DNA from: Porphyridium purpureum | Lineage: Eukaryota; Rhodophyta; Bangiophyceae; Porphyridiales; Porphyridiaceae | NCBI GenBank assembly: GCA_008690995.1 | Contig: VRMN01000013.1 | Span: forward strand, 248,001 to 312,000 | Direction of reading: 5' to 3' | DNA length: 64,000 bases | In this document: positions 10,067-18,651 of the stretch, piece after piece | How positions within the stretch are numbered: the first letter of the stretch is position 1 | Layout of the letters: the number at the start of each line of letters is the position of its first letter | The notes under the pieces: model-generated | Database searches by the model: none | What the model was told of the DNA's origin: nothing | The model's input: only the letters and a program-made list of their open reading frames with translations | Translations under genes and position numbers: made by a program

Positions 10067-12367
10067 CTATCGCTTTCGCCCAGGGAACATGCGCGCGAGC
10101 GAGCGAGTGAGGCAAGGGTACGCCATCATGCCGCCATAATACGAAAGGTGGTGGTCATCGTTCATGAGGTCGATTGTTCCACCGTAGATCTTCAGCGCAT
10201 AGATGTCTTCTTCTTCTCCGTCCCTCTTATCTGCCACGCGGAAGCAGTCCAGAATGTCCACGTACTCTTCTGCAAGCTTGTCCTCCACCACAAACTTGGC
10301 AAAAGCCTCCATTGACCCGGCCGCCACATTGGGGCCGTAGCAGTCCTCCCAGTTCTTAATATCGGACGGGCACTTCTTGCCCTTGATCATGGCATCGCCC
10401 ACGACAGCAACCCTTTTGCCCACCTTCTTGATGTATTCCATTTCCGGAAAGTACCCTCGGACGCGATTGCCGTTCTGGAAGACACACGAAGCCGTGCTAC
10501 CCAATTGACAAGAGTAAGCAGAATAGTAGTGGATCAGAACCCACGTACCCGCGGGCGCCGTGTCAATATGGTGCTTGAGCTCAGAACGCACTTCGGCACA
10601 CCTAGGCGAGTACGTGCGGGATGTGGAGTGATCAATGAGGTCCAAAAAGGATTCTACACAGCCGGCCTGATCGAGCATGCGGAAGCGTACTTTGTGTTCA
10701 ATGGCCAGTTCGGATAAGGAAGGGTAGTGTGGGTTCCACATCGAGTCACCAAACACAATCACCATCGGCCACGCCTCCTCTCCAATGTCACAAATGGGTC
10801 GGTCGCTTTCTTTGAGGAAGGGCGTGCTATGGTTGTAGCAGAACTCAAGTCCCCAGCCTTTCTTTGGGTTCTTAATTTCGCGGAAACCCAGACGGTAGCG
10901 GTTGAGGTGCCGCAAGCCTTCCATAGCATCCGGCACCAAGGGCCTGCTCAGCTCCCAAGGCTCGCCCTTCTGCTTCAAAATCTGATTCCACTGTTCCAGC
11001 GTGAGCTGCCGTGCGTCCGCGATCGTGAGGTTATTGCTCAGAAAATCAACAGCAGTGCTGATATTGGTTGTGGACCCAATGCGGCCGTCGATTTCCGCAT
11101 TCAGGTAAAACGCCGAAAGCGAACCACCCACCGCGACGAGTACAGCGGCAAGCATCCCCGCCCACTGACTCCCACTTGCCGAATCGCGCAGCCGGAATCG
11201 CGACTCGACAAAGGAGTACTGAGCAAAGCCGAGAGCGAACGCTAGGAACAGAACGAGTGGCACTCGGAACGGTGCGAGCGCGGCAAACAGCTTGCTGGTA
11301 GATTCCAGAAAGTCCAAGTAGGTGATGAGCGGCCAATGAACCAGATACACCGAGTAGGATACCTTGCCGACCCAACGCAGGCTAGGGTGCGAAAGCCACT
11401 TGGTGCAAACATAAGACCGCGGGAACATCATGAGCGTCATCGACGCAAGCAAGCATGGCATGGTAAAAAATCCAATAAAGTGATCGCGCGGCGCGCGCTC
11501 AAGTGTGAAAATCGACACGAACACGATCGCGGAGCAAAGAAACGAAAGCAGATCAACCATCGCACCTTCGAGATTCTTGGTCGAGCTGTACAAGAAGCAG
11601 AGGACGGTTCCCATACAAAACTGGTACACGCGCGCCGGCATGAGGAAAAATGCCATGGACGGGTCGCGCTCGTTCATTCCGTACGCGACGGCAAACCACA
11701 CGAAGCATGAAGCGCAGAAGACGCCGAGTAGACGTGAGTCTTGCTTCTCCTTGTCCTGCGCAGCCTTGTACGATAGCAGCGAGACAAGCGCGAGCAGCGT
11801 ACCCGGCCATAGCAAATAAAACTGGTCCTCGATGGATAGAGACCAAGTATGCAGCAACGGCTTGGACTTACTCGCGGCGTCCCAGTAGCCCGCCTCACTG
11901 TAGAAGAGAACGTTTGACATCCATCCCAGACTGCTCAGCACGGACAAGCCGAGTTTGGCGAGGCGCGGGCCGGAGAAGAGTGCGGCGCCCAGGGCGAGCG
12001 ACCATATACAAGTACAAAGCAGGCTCGGGTAAAGCCGCCAAAAACGCCGAAAGTAGAAGTCGCGCCAGCTGAACTTGTTTGCGTTGAATTGCTGCAGCAG
12101 GTTACCCGAGATCAAGAACCCGGAGAGCACGAAGAAAATGTCGACTCCCACAAAGCCACCTGCGGCGTGCGGAAATCCAGCGTGGAACAGAAGCACGCCA
12201 CCCAGCGCGACAGCACGCAGTCCGTCCAGATGCGTGAGATAGGTGTGGGCGTGCGCCGCAGCAGCGGCCTCGGACTCCTTGAGCACCGCGTCGCGCGTGC
12301 GCGGCGTATGGCCATTCGAGAGCTCTTGCGCTGCTGGCGCAGCCACCTCGGGGTCCTCCAAGCCCAT
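10067..12367 (-). CDS. Acyltransferase-3 / SGNH-hydrolase membrane protein (OafA-like)
   Basis: About 766 residues from the ATG at 12367. The N-terminal part is an acyltransferase-3 domain with around ten hydrophobic segments. It opens with HLDGLRAVALGGVLLFHAGF near residue 46, followed by GGFVGVDIFFVLSGFLIS, then SLSIEDQFYLLWP and VHWPLITYLD. These are hallmarks of the OafA/YrhL family that moves acyl groups across a membrane onto sugars. The C-terminal part is an SGNH domain: FGDS near 540 supplies the Ser, and DDHHLS near 739 the Asp/His pair. Such fusions O-acetylate cell-wall or secreted polysaccharides in bacteria. A role in decorating the algal extracellular polysaccharide is inferred, in keeping with the sulfotransferase-like genes nearby. 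Confidence 0.85.
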   Translation of the reverse strand: MGLEDPEVAAPAAQELSNGHTPRTRDAVLKESEAAAAAHAHTYLTHLDGLRAVALGGVLLFHAGFPHAAGGFVGVDIFFVLSGFLISGNLLQQFNANKFSWRDFYFRRFWRLYPSLLCTCIWSLALGAALFSGPRLAKLGLSVLSSLGWMSNVLFYSEAGYWDAASKSKPLLHTWSLSIEDQFYLLWPGTLLALVSLLSYKAAQDKEKQDSRLLGVFCASCFVWFAVAYGMNERDPSMAFFLMPARVYQFCMGTVLCFLYSSTKNLEGAMVDLLSFLCSAIVFVSIFTLERAPRDHFIGFFTMPCLLASMTLMMFPRSYVCTKWLSHPSLRWVGKVSYSVYLVHWPLITYLDFLESTSKLFAALAPFRVPLVLFLAFALGFAQYSFVESRFRLRDSASGSQWAGMLAAVLVAVGGSLSAFYLNAEIDGRIGSTTNISTAVDFLSNNLTIADARQLTLEQWNQILKQKGEPWELSRPLVPDAMEGLRHLNRYRLGFREIKNPKKGWGLEFCYNHSTPFLKESDRPICDIGEEAWPMVIVFGDSMWNPHYPSLSELAIEHKVRFRMLDQAGCVESFLDLIDHSTSRTYSPRCAEVRSELKHHIDTAPAGTWVLIHYYSAYSCQLGSTASCVFQNGNRVRGYFPEMEYIKKVGKRVAVVGDAMIKGKKCPSDIKNWEDCYGPNVAAGSMEAFAKFVVEDKLAEEYVDILDCFRVADKRDGEEEDIYALKIYGGTIDLMNDDHHLSYYGGMMAYPCLTRSLARMFPGRKR

Positions 12368-13180
12368 CTCGCTTTGCCCACAAACACCCGCGAAAGCTTC
12401 TGCGAATCTACCCACCCCCAACCCTCGCTACACAAGACGAAGCACACGGCGATCTGACCGGCGCACTATGCCATCCAACCGCGCGGAGCCAGACCTTTCT
12501 GCACACACACCCCGAGCCGCGTTGCGCACGCGTCCAGACCCCCCGCGCGGAAGATCCCAGCGCTCGGTTCTGCAGCGCAACACCGAGACTCCAGCGCGCT
12601 TTGCGACGATCGTTTCTTCGTTGCGTTTCGCGCCCGCTGGCACGCCGCCTTCCCGCCACTCCCTGCGCGCGCAATCCAGCTGGGGCCGACCACGCGCACT
12701 GCCTCTTCTACCCACGCGTGATCAAACGTCTTCCCTCCCCACGTCTTCCCGGCGTTCCGCTTCCCGCGTTTCCCCCTTTGACTGCTCACACGCGCGTGCA
12801 TCCACCCGCGCGACACGCGAGCCGGAACGCCAAACACCGTGTGTTCTGTGATCTGCGCGTGCGTGTACAGTGCACGTGTCCCCATCCAGCGTGTGGATGG
12901 CGACGGTCGCGCCGCTGCGCTCGGTCGCACGTGCCGACGCGATGCTTCCTCTACGCACCGCGCCAGTGCGGCACGGACCTCGAGTTCTCCAGCGACTACT
13001 GCCTGCCCACGACCGCCTCGTCCTGGCCTCGCGCCGTGCCGCGCCAAGCTTGGTCTGGCTTCTCACGCGCAATGGAGGTTCCGTCGCACGCACCGCGGAG
13101 CGCGTGAGCGATCGATGGCGGCCACGCGTCCAACCGTCAAGCGCCGCTTCTCGGTTACCGGCTAAATGGCTAGCCATTAA
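12368..13180. other. Intergenic, GC-rich, no supported gene
   Basis: Upstream region of the acyltransferase gene. Several long frames overlap on both strands, a GC artefact; none shows a domain. The octamer GTACAGTG occurs at 12864-12871. The 8-bp repeat tract described separately begins at its right end. Confidence 0.4.
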
Positions 13181-13290
13181 CCCGCTAAGCCGTTAAGCCG
13201 TTAATCCGTTAAGCCGCTAAGCCGCTAAGCCGCTAAGCCGCTAAGCCGCTAAGCCGCTAAGCCGCTAAGCCGCTAAGCCGCTAAGCCGTT
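13181..13290. repeat. Tandem 8-bp repeat, GCCGCTAA / GCCGTTAA
   Basis: About 13 units in head-to-tail order. The left end mixes CTAA, TTAA and TTAATCC variants, while the right half is uniform GCCGCTAA, so growth was most recent on the right. It lies just 3' of the TenA gene and stops about 45 bp before its stop codon. A degenerate relative of the unit occurs near 26500-26530. Confidence 0.9.
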
Positions 13291-13334
13291 TACGATGGTG
13301 CGGTGGAGCAAACGGAAGAGGAGGCAAGTGTGTA

Positions 13335-14120
13335 TTACGGAGGGGGAGCAGGGTGGTGGTGCCACGCGGCGTTGAAGAATTCGAGCTCCATGGACATGGC
13401 AAACGAGTAGCAGTCGTCGAGGAACAACGCGACTGCGTGGCGCCGGCTGTCCATGTCGTCGTCTGATTCTGATGTGGAGCGTCGCGCGGCGTCCTGCTCG
13501 ATTTCGACCAGAAGCGCCTCGATCTCGACGGCGTGCGACTGGAAGCCCGGGTCGGCGTACGTTGCGACCCACGTCGTGTATGGGTTTGAGCCACTTTCGC
13601 AGGACGCTTGGAAAGTGGGGTCGGCTTGTAGCAGCTGGCCCAGGTGCGCGTACACGCTCATACACGGCGCCAGAGCGGCCAGTGATGCCAGCGGCACGGG
13701 CTCCGTCGCCGAAAAGCGCCGCAAGCCGTCAATGTACTTGAGCGTGGCGTTTGCGCTGCGCGCACCGTTCATGCCGTGGTGCAGCTGTTCGCGCTCTTGG
13801 ATAGCCGCCGCCGCGAGCCTGTGCAGCGCCACCACATGCGACCACCGCGGCGCGCGCCCCGCGAGCTCGCAGTATTGCCGTGCAAACGCCTCCAAGAAGA
13901 TCGCGTCCTGCGCCGCAAAGCGATCGTACACGTGTTGCGGCAACGAGCCGTCGCGCAAGCCACGCACAAACTCGCACGTCTCAATCTCTCGCATCCTCTG
14001 TCGATGCGCGCTTGTCGCGCTCCACCGCGCACCACTCATTCTTCTCTTCGCCTCACGCAGCGTTCCCCCAGTCCTGAAAAACCGGCCAAGCAGAACCATT
14101 TCGTGGAAGCTGGCGTTCAT
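13335..14120 (-). CDS. TenA/thiaminase-2 family protein
   Basis: 261 residues from the ATG at 14120, close to the usual 220-250 of the family. The motif FVRGLRDGSLP followed by FAAQDAIFLEAFARQY matches the first helices of TenA, NPYTTWVATYADPGFQ matches the conserved central loop, and the end YSFAMSMELEFFNAAW matches the C-terminal Y...ExxFWxxAW motif. TenA enzymes hydrolyse aminopyrimidines in thiamine salvage. The usual catalytic Cys is not obvious in the expected segment, which is typical of the TenA_E subgroup, so the exact reaction is uncertain. An acidic stretch with DESDDDMDSR near residue 215 is unusual. Start codons of this gene and the carotenoid oxygenase gene are 75 bp apart, so they share a promoter region. 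Confidence 0.8.
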   Translation of the reverse strand: MNASFHEMVLLGRFFRTGGTLREAKRRMSGARWSATSAHRQRMREIETCEFVRGLRDGSLPQHVYDRFAAQDAIFLEAFARQYCELAGRAPRWSHVVALHRLAAAAIQEREQLHHGMNGARSANATLKYIDGLRRFSATEPVPLASLAALAPCMSVYAHLGQLLQADPTFQASCESGSNPYTTWVATYADPGFQSHAVEIEALLVEIEQDAARRSTSESDDDMDSRRHAVALFLDDCYSFAMSMELEFFNAAWHHHPAPPP

Positions 14121-14195
14121 CCTGAGAGGAAGGGACGAGGTGAGGAAGGTGTTGTTGGGGAAAGATCAGGAGATTGACCAAGGTGGCAACTCTGA

Positions 14196-16022
14196 ATGGC
14201 GTGCTTTGTTGGTGCTCACGTCGTGCCTGGCCGCGCACACGGCTCGAGTCTCGCGGGTGTCACGCGGCATGCTGCGCCGCGCGCGCTCAGGTCAGCGCAC
14301 GGCCGCCTCCCTGCCACGAGAAAGCGCGTCGACGTGACAGTGCTGGCAACGACGCAGCCCGTATCAGAGACCAAGAACCAGTCGGGCGACGCGCGTGAGC
14401 AAAAGAAATATCTGTTTGAATCGGACGAGTGGAGCGTCCACGCATTTCGCGAGCTGCACCGCAATTGCGACGAGGAGTGCGATGAACTGATTGATAGTGA
14501 CGCAATAACCGGCACGCTTCCTCCAGACTTGGTCGGTTGTCTGTACTCTAACGGCGCTGGTAAGTATGAGCGCTCGAATTTGGAGCTGCAGCACCCGTTC
14601 GAAGGTGACGGAATGGTCGTAGCGATTTCCCTGTATGACGGGAAAGTGTGGTTCCGCAACCGTTTTGTGCGCACCAGGTGGTTCGCCAGAGAGGAAAAGG
14701 CCGGCAAGTACATGTTTAAGAACGCCTTTAAGACGCTCAAGCCCGGCGGCTGGTTTGCCAACTTGCTGATCACGAAGATTAAGAACCCGGCCAATGTGAA
14801 CGTGGTCCCGTGGGCAGGCAAGCTGATGGCGCTCAACGATCAGTCGTTTCCGTGGCTGCTGGACGAGTACTCACTCGCGACTTTGGGCGTCACGCGACTG
14901 GGGAATGCGCTCACTGATCAAGGTGAAGGCGGCAGCGGATTCACCGCACACCCTCGAGTGGACCCGGCGCTCAACCGTCTCGTTGGCCTGTGCTTTAATG
15001 AGAAGCGCGGCTCTAACAAGGTGGACGTCTGTGAGTTTGATGACACGTTCAAGCTGGTACGAAAGACGCAATTTGCCACGAAAAACATGCCCTTTCTGCA
15101 CGACATGGCGCTGTCCGAAAAGTACGCGATCGTCCTGGACGCGCCCCTCAAGTTTGAACCGCGCGACTTTCTGCTCGGCCAGAAGGCACCGGCAGAGTGC
15201 CTCAAATTTGACCCATCATTACCGTGCGAACTGATTTTGATTCCGCGTGACGGCGACAGCGCCAAGGGCGTAGTCAACGTGCCATTGCCCAGTGCATGGT
15301 TCTGCTTTCACTTTAGCAACGCGTTCGAGGACCGGGACAGTGGCGAAACGGTGATTGATATGGTCGCCACGGACAAGATGATCCTCACGCTAGACGACTC
15401 CATTCCGCGCAATGATATTTATGATGTGGACTGGAATCGCGAGGTGCCCAAATCCACACTGCAGCGTGTGCGCGTAAAAGATGGCCGAGTGGTTTCGGTA
15501 GAAGCGCTTTGCGAAGGTCACGTGGAGTTTCCCAAGACCAATCCACAGTTTCAATCACGGCCGTACCGGTATATTTACAGTGCAGTCCACGTGAGCAGCG
15601 TGACGTCTGGTGCACTGGGCCCGCAGGGCACTGCCATCCAGAAGCTCGATTTGCACGCGCGCACGGCCAGCATTTACAGCGGTGAGCGCGAGGAGTTTTT
15701 CAGCGAGCCGCTTTTTGTACCACGCGAGTCCAGTGACAACAAGGAGGAAGATGATGGATATGTGCTCAGCATCATCACGAACCCGCTCCAAAGAAGCAGC
15801 AAGCTGGGTATTTTCGATGCTAGACGGGTCAGCGACGGGCCGGTGTGCACGATCAAGCTGCCTACATTCGTACCGTTCCGCTTGCACGGCAGCTTCCTTC
15901 CTCAGCCTGTTCGTCGCGAGGACATGAAGCGCAGGACATCCACGCACGAGATCTTTGCGGGCAAGGGCTGGAACGAGGTGAAATCAGAGTTTTCCTCGTT
16001 TGGTACCAACTTTTTAGACTGA
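14196..16022 (+). CDS. CCD: Carotenoid cleavage dioxygenase
   Basis: 608 residues from the ATG at 14196. All four iron-binding His contexts of the family are present: FTAHPRVD near residue 250, FLHDMALS near 302, CFHFSNAFED near 372 and FRLHGSF near 563. The N-terminal 50-65 residues are rich in Arg, Ala and Ser and poor in acid residues, which fits a plastid transit peptide. GTLPPDLVGCLYSNGAGKYE matches the start of the seven-blade propeller. The family cleaves double bonds of carotenoids with molecular oxygen. The sequence does not tell me which bond or substrate. Divergent from TenA; its 3' end faces the E2F gene. Confidence 0.92.
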   Translation: MACFVGAHVVPGRAHGSSLAGVTRHAAPRALRSAHGRLPATRKRVDVTVLATTQPVSETKNQSGDAREQKKYLFESDEWSVHAFRELHRNCDEECDELIDSDAITGTLPPDLVGCLYSNGAGKYERSNLELQHPFEGDGMVVAISLYDGKVWFRNRFVRTRWFAREEKAGKYMFKNAFKTLKPGGWFANLLITKIKNPANVNVVPWAGKLMALNDQSFPWLLDEYSLATLGVTRLGNALTDQGEGGSGFTAHPRVDPALNRLVGLCFNEKRGSNKVDVCEFDDTFKLVRKTQFATKNMPFLHDMALSEKYAIVLDAPLKFEPRDFLLGQKAPAECLKFDPSLPCELILIPRDGDSAKGVVNVPLPSAWFCFHFSNAFEDRDSGETVIDMVATDKMILTLDDSIPRNDIYDVDWNREVPKSTLQRVRVKDGRVVSVEALCEGHVEFPKTNPQFQSRPYRYIYSAVHVSSVTSGALGPQGTAIQKLDLHARTASIYSGEREEFFSEPLFVPRESSDNKEEDDGYVLSIITNPLQRSSKLGIFDARRVSDGPVCTIKLPTFVPFRLHGSFLPQPVRREDMKRRTSTHEIFAGKGWNEVKSEFSSFGTNFLD

Positions 16023-16143
16023 AAGGGCCGGTCCGTCTGGAAACAGGTTTAGAGACGGAGCTCCATCCTAGTTCGATAGTTCATGACGCCGGAGTCCCTG
16101 GACCGGGAAGCACGCAGAGATATTTTTTGCTGAATTTATATAA

Positions 16144-16164
16144 ATTTTTTTTTTTTTTTTTTTT
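16144..16164. repeat. Poly-T tract between convergent genes
   Basis: A run of about 19 T lies in the 236-bp spacer between the carotenoid oxygenase and E2F genes, which converge here. On the minus strand it is a poly-A run downstream of the E2F stop codon. A 3'-end or retrocopy-derived origin is possible but not shown. Confidence 0.6.
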
Positions 16165-16258
16165 CCTTCTTCCCAGTTTTGCTGTTCTGTTTTGGGTTCT
16201 GTGCGATTCGTTTCACGCGGACGTTTTGTGTCTTCTCTCCTCTCTTACTTTTACATCC

Positions 16259-17791
16259 CTAACAAAACAGGTCGGCCAATGTACTGGCGCGCTCGTCGTG
16301 CCCCATTGTATATTCATCGCCGTACATTTCTGCGCCGAGGCCGAGGTTAACATAGTCGTACGGCAACTCCAGGAGAGAGTCTTCCTCTGCACAATCGCCA
16401 CCATGGGACAAGAGGCCGGCCACGGTCCGGTCTGGCGACGGCATGTTTCGTTCGGACGGCATCATTGCCATCATGGCCATCAGATGTTGATGTTGTGTCG
16501 GCGACGCAATTGAGCTGGTCGCTCTGTGCGTATGAGCACCGCTTTCCGCAGCGGATACTGCTGGGTTTCGGATCGGGGACCACTCGATCGGCCCGCCAGA
16601 GGAGCGCAAGAAAATCTGGTACTGGTGCTTCCCAGTCGCCGTCTTTCCCTGCACTGCCGGGTCTGGAATCATCAGTTCGCTACCAAGAGGCGCCTTGATT
16701 GCCCAGACGGCGCGGTCTTGGAACTCTGGGATGCTGAAGATATCCTCGTGAGTGACATATGCCATACGTGCACTCGCACTGGCTGACTCGCTTCCGCCTG
16801 CGGCCACGCCCGAGCCTGAAAGACTGCCACTTGACAGATCGCTTAGCTCGTTCTGAAGCTGCGCGATGCTTTCTTGCATCGCGCGTTCTTCGTCGCCCAG
16901 CTCGGCGACTTCCTTGGTCAATTTCTCGATTTCAGCGTCATGCGCGCTCGCCACTTCGCGCGTGTCTTCCTCGTCTGAATCTGGACATGAGCCCAGCGCC
17001 AGACCCGATCCTGACCTCGAACCTCTCTTGCTAGCGCCGCGGTCCATGTCGAACTGCTCGTTCCACACCACCTTGTTCTTGGCGTGCTTCGAGACCACGC
17101 CAATTCCTTCAAGTACATTCACAATATCATAGATGCGGCGCTTCTGAACCTGAAGCCGAATGGCCGTCTCGTTCAGGTCCAGCTCTCGATCGCGCGACTC
17201 CTCCACGAGCCTCAAAAACTTTTCCGTCAAGTGACCGAGCGAGTTGTCGAGTCGCCCGCCTCCCCCCGTGCTTGCGTTTGGCGCGCCCATACTGCCACTC
17301 GCGCCATACTGCGCGCCAGTCTTACCCATCTTCGCCGGCTTGGCCGGCCTGGCCGCAGTGGCCGCAGCGGCGGCGGGAGCGGAGGCCGCCACTGGGACTG
17401 AGCTTGGAGTTGCTTGGGGCGATGATGGCACATCGCAATGCTCTGATGCTTCGCCGGCTGCAATAGGCAGTCGCGCATCATCCGGGAGCGATGTATTGCT
17501 TCGTGCGGTTCGCATCTTTTTCAGGCCGGCTTGTGATGCTGTCTGGCCATCGGCACTGTATTCTTCGTTGAGTTCGGGGTGCATTTCCTCCTTGCTCTCG
17601 TCAGCCGGCAGCGCTACGTCTGACTGCGATCCGCCACCGTCATCTGATGTTCTTGACGCGGCGCGATGATGCGCGGCCCGTGGCGAGTGTTCTTGTCCGC
17701 CGAGTGCGCTGCATCTAATGCCCCCTGCGTCTGCCGCGGCACCGTCGAGGCTATCGTCCAGCTTTCGCTTGGACGGCGTTCTGCCTCGCAT
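16259..17791 (-). CDS. E2F: E2F family transcription factor
   Basis: 510 residues from the ATG at 17791. A winged-helix DNA-binding domain at about 183-243 reads SLGHLTEKFLRLVEES, LDLNETAIRLQVQKRRIYDI and VNVLEGIGVVSKHAKNKVVW, with the E2F RRIYDI core. A heptad-like dimerisation segment follows at about 284-325, and a marked-box segment at about 340-397 with YVTHEDIFSIPEFQDRAVWA and GPIEWSPI. The acidic C-terminus has YDYVNLG and ends in TLADLFC, resembling the Rb-binding tail of activator E2Fs (DYxFGL...DLFD). The protein should pair with a DP partner and control the G1/S programme. A long Ala/Ser/Pro region fills residues 20-180. Confidence 0.9.
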   Translation of the reverse strand: MRGRTPSKRKLDDSLDGAAADAGGIRCSALGGQEHSPRAAHHRAASRTSDDGGGSQSDVALPADESKEEMHPELNEEYSADGQTASQAGLKKMRTARSNTSLPDDARLPIAAGEASEHCDVPSSPQATPSSVPVAASAPAAAAATAARPAKPAKMGKTGAQYGASGSMGAPNASTGGGGRLDNSLGHLTEKFLRLVEESRDRELDLNETAIRLQVQKRRIYDIVNVLEGIGVVSKHAKNKVVWNEQFDMDRGASKRGSRSGSGLALGSCPDSDEEDTREVASAHDAEIEKLTKEVAELGDEERAMQESIAQLQNELSDLSSGSLSGSGVAAGGSESASASARMAYVTHEDIFSIPEFQDRAVWAIKAPLGSELMIPDPAVQGKTATGKHQYQIFLRSSGGPIEWSPIRNPAVSAAESGAHTHRATSSIASPTQHQHLMAMMAMMPSERNMPSPDRTVAGLLSHGGDCAEEDSLLELPYDYVNLGLGAEMYGDEYTMGHDERASTLADLFC

Positions 17792-18651
17792 GAGGACCCG
17801 TCGCGTCCTTCTCAACCGCAGCCGTTACTTTTCACCGCTGGACACGAGCTGCTGCGGCCCGCCTTGCCCCGGCCACCAAACAACACGAAAATAAGTAGCT
17901 CTGAGCGCGACGCAGCGACGCGTTCTGTGCGGCGCAAATCTCGGCAACACGCGCTCGCGTCTCCTCGCGTCCCCAAACCGCCGCTGCTCTGCAGCGCGCG
18001 TCTCTACTCCCGCGCCGTTCGCCCCTCGCACGCGCACATCAACCAACCCAACCGCACATACGCACACCCACCCACCGCCGTGCCTGCAAATCACGCTACT
18101 CTCACGCAGCTCTCACGAATCTCTCACATCCACCGCACTGCCCACGTCCCCAACGTGCTCCTTCTCTTTCCCTCTCTCTCTCTCTCTCTCTCTCCCTCTC
18201 CATATCCATTCCACCACCACGCGTCTCCCCCCACCCTCACAACCAAACCCCCCTATGAGAAACAACCGCACGCGCCGCCACTTCCATAACGAGCCGGGCG
18301 CGCTCCCTCATACCAAAACACGCGCGTTTCACACCAAAAACTCCGCAGTCTGCGCCGCGCGCGAAAACAAAACAACAACAACAACAACAACAACAACAAG
18401 GGGCTTTTTCCATGTTTGGATTTTTTTGGTTTTGGCGCCAAGTGCGTGGAGGGAGGCGGTACAGTGTGTACACTTGGAGGGGGGTTAGTGGGGGTGTACC
18501 GGTGGCGCGTGCGCGTTTGGCCAGGGCACGGGGTGTGCTGCGATGGTGTGCGAACGCGCATGCGCGTGCTTTCCGTGTCCGTCAGGCTGCGGCGCCGCGT
18601 GTAGGGGTGTGCGTGTGGTCTGGAGACAAAATGTGTGCGACGGCGCGTTTA
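17792..18651. other. Intergenic with simple repeats
   Basis: Between the E2F start and the 3' end of the Hint gene. Contains a CT-rich run near 18173-18196, an (AAC)n microsatellite at about 18368-18399 and the octamer GTACAGTG at 18459-18466. The pyrimidine-rich stretch 18060-18290 may belong to the E2F promoter or leader. No gene supported. Confidence 0.5.
18368..18399. repeat. (AAC)n microsatellite
   Basis: About ten copies of a CAA/AAC trinucleotide, ending in AAGGGG. Confidence 0.9.

Noticed and set aside
12601-13196. Long plus-strand frames between the acyltransferase and TenA genes
   Set aside because: Several overlapping frames on both strands, non-ATG starts, Arg/Pro/Ser-biased content and no domain: a GC effect.
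13181-13290. CRISPR-like array
   Set aside because: Units are 8 bp with no spacers; this is a simple tandem repeat in a eukaryotic genome.
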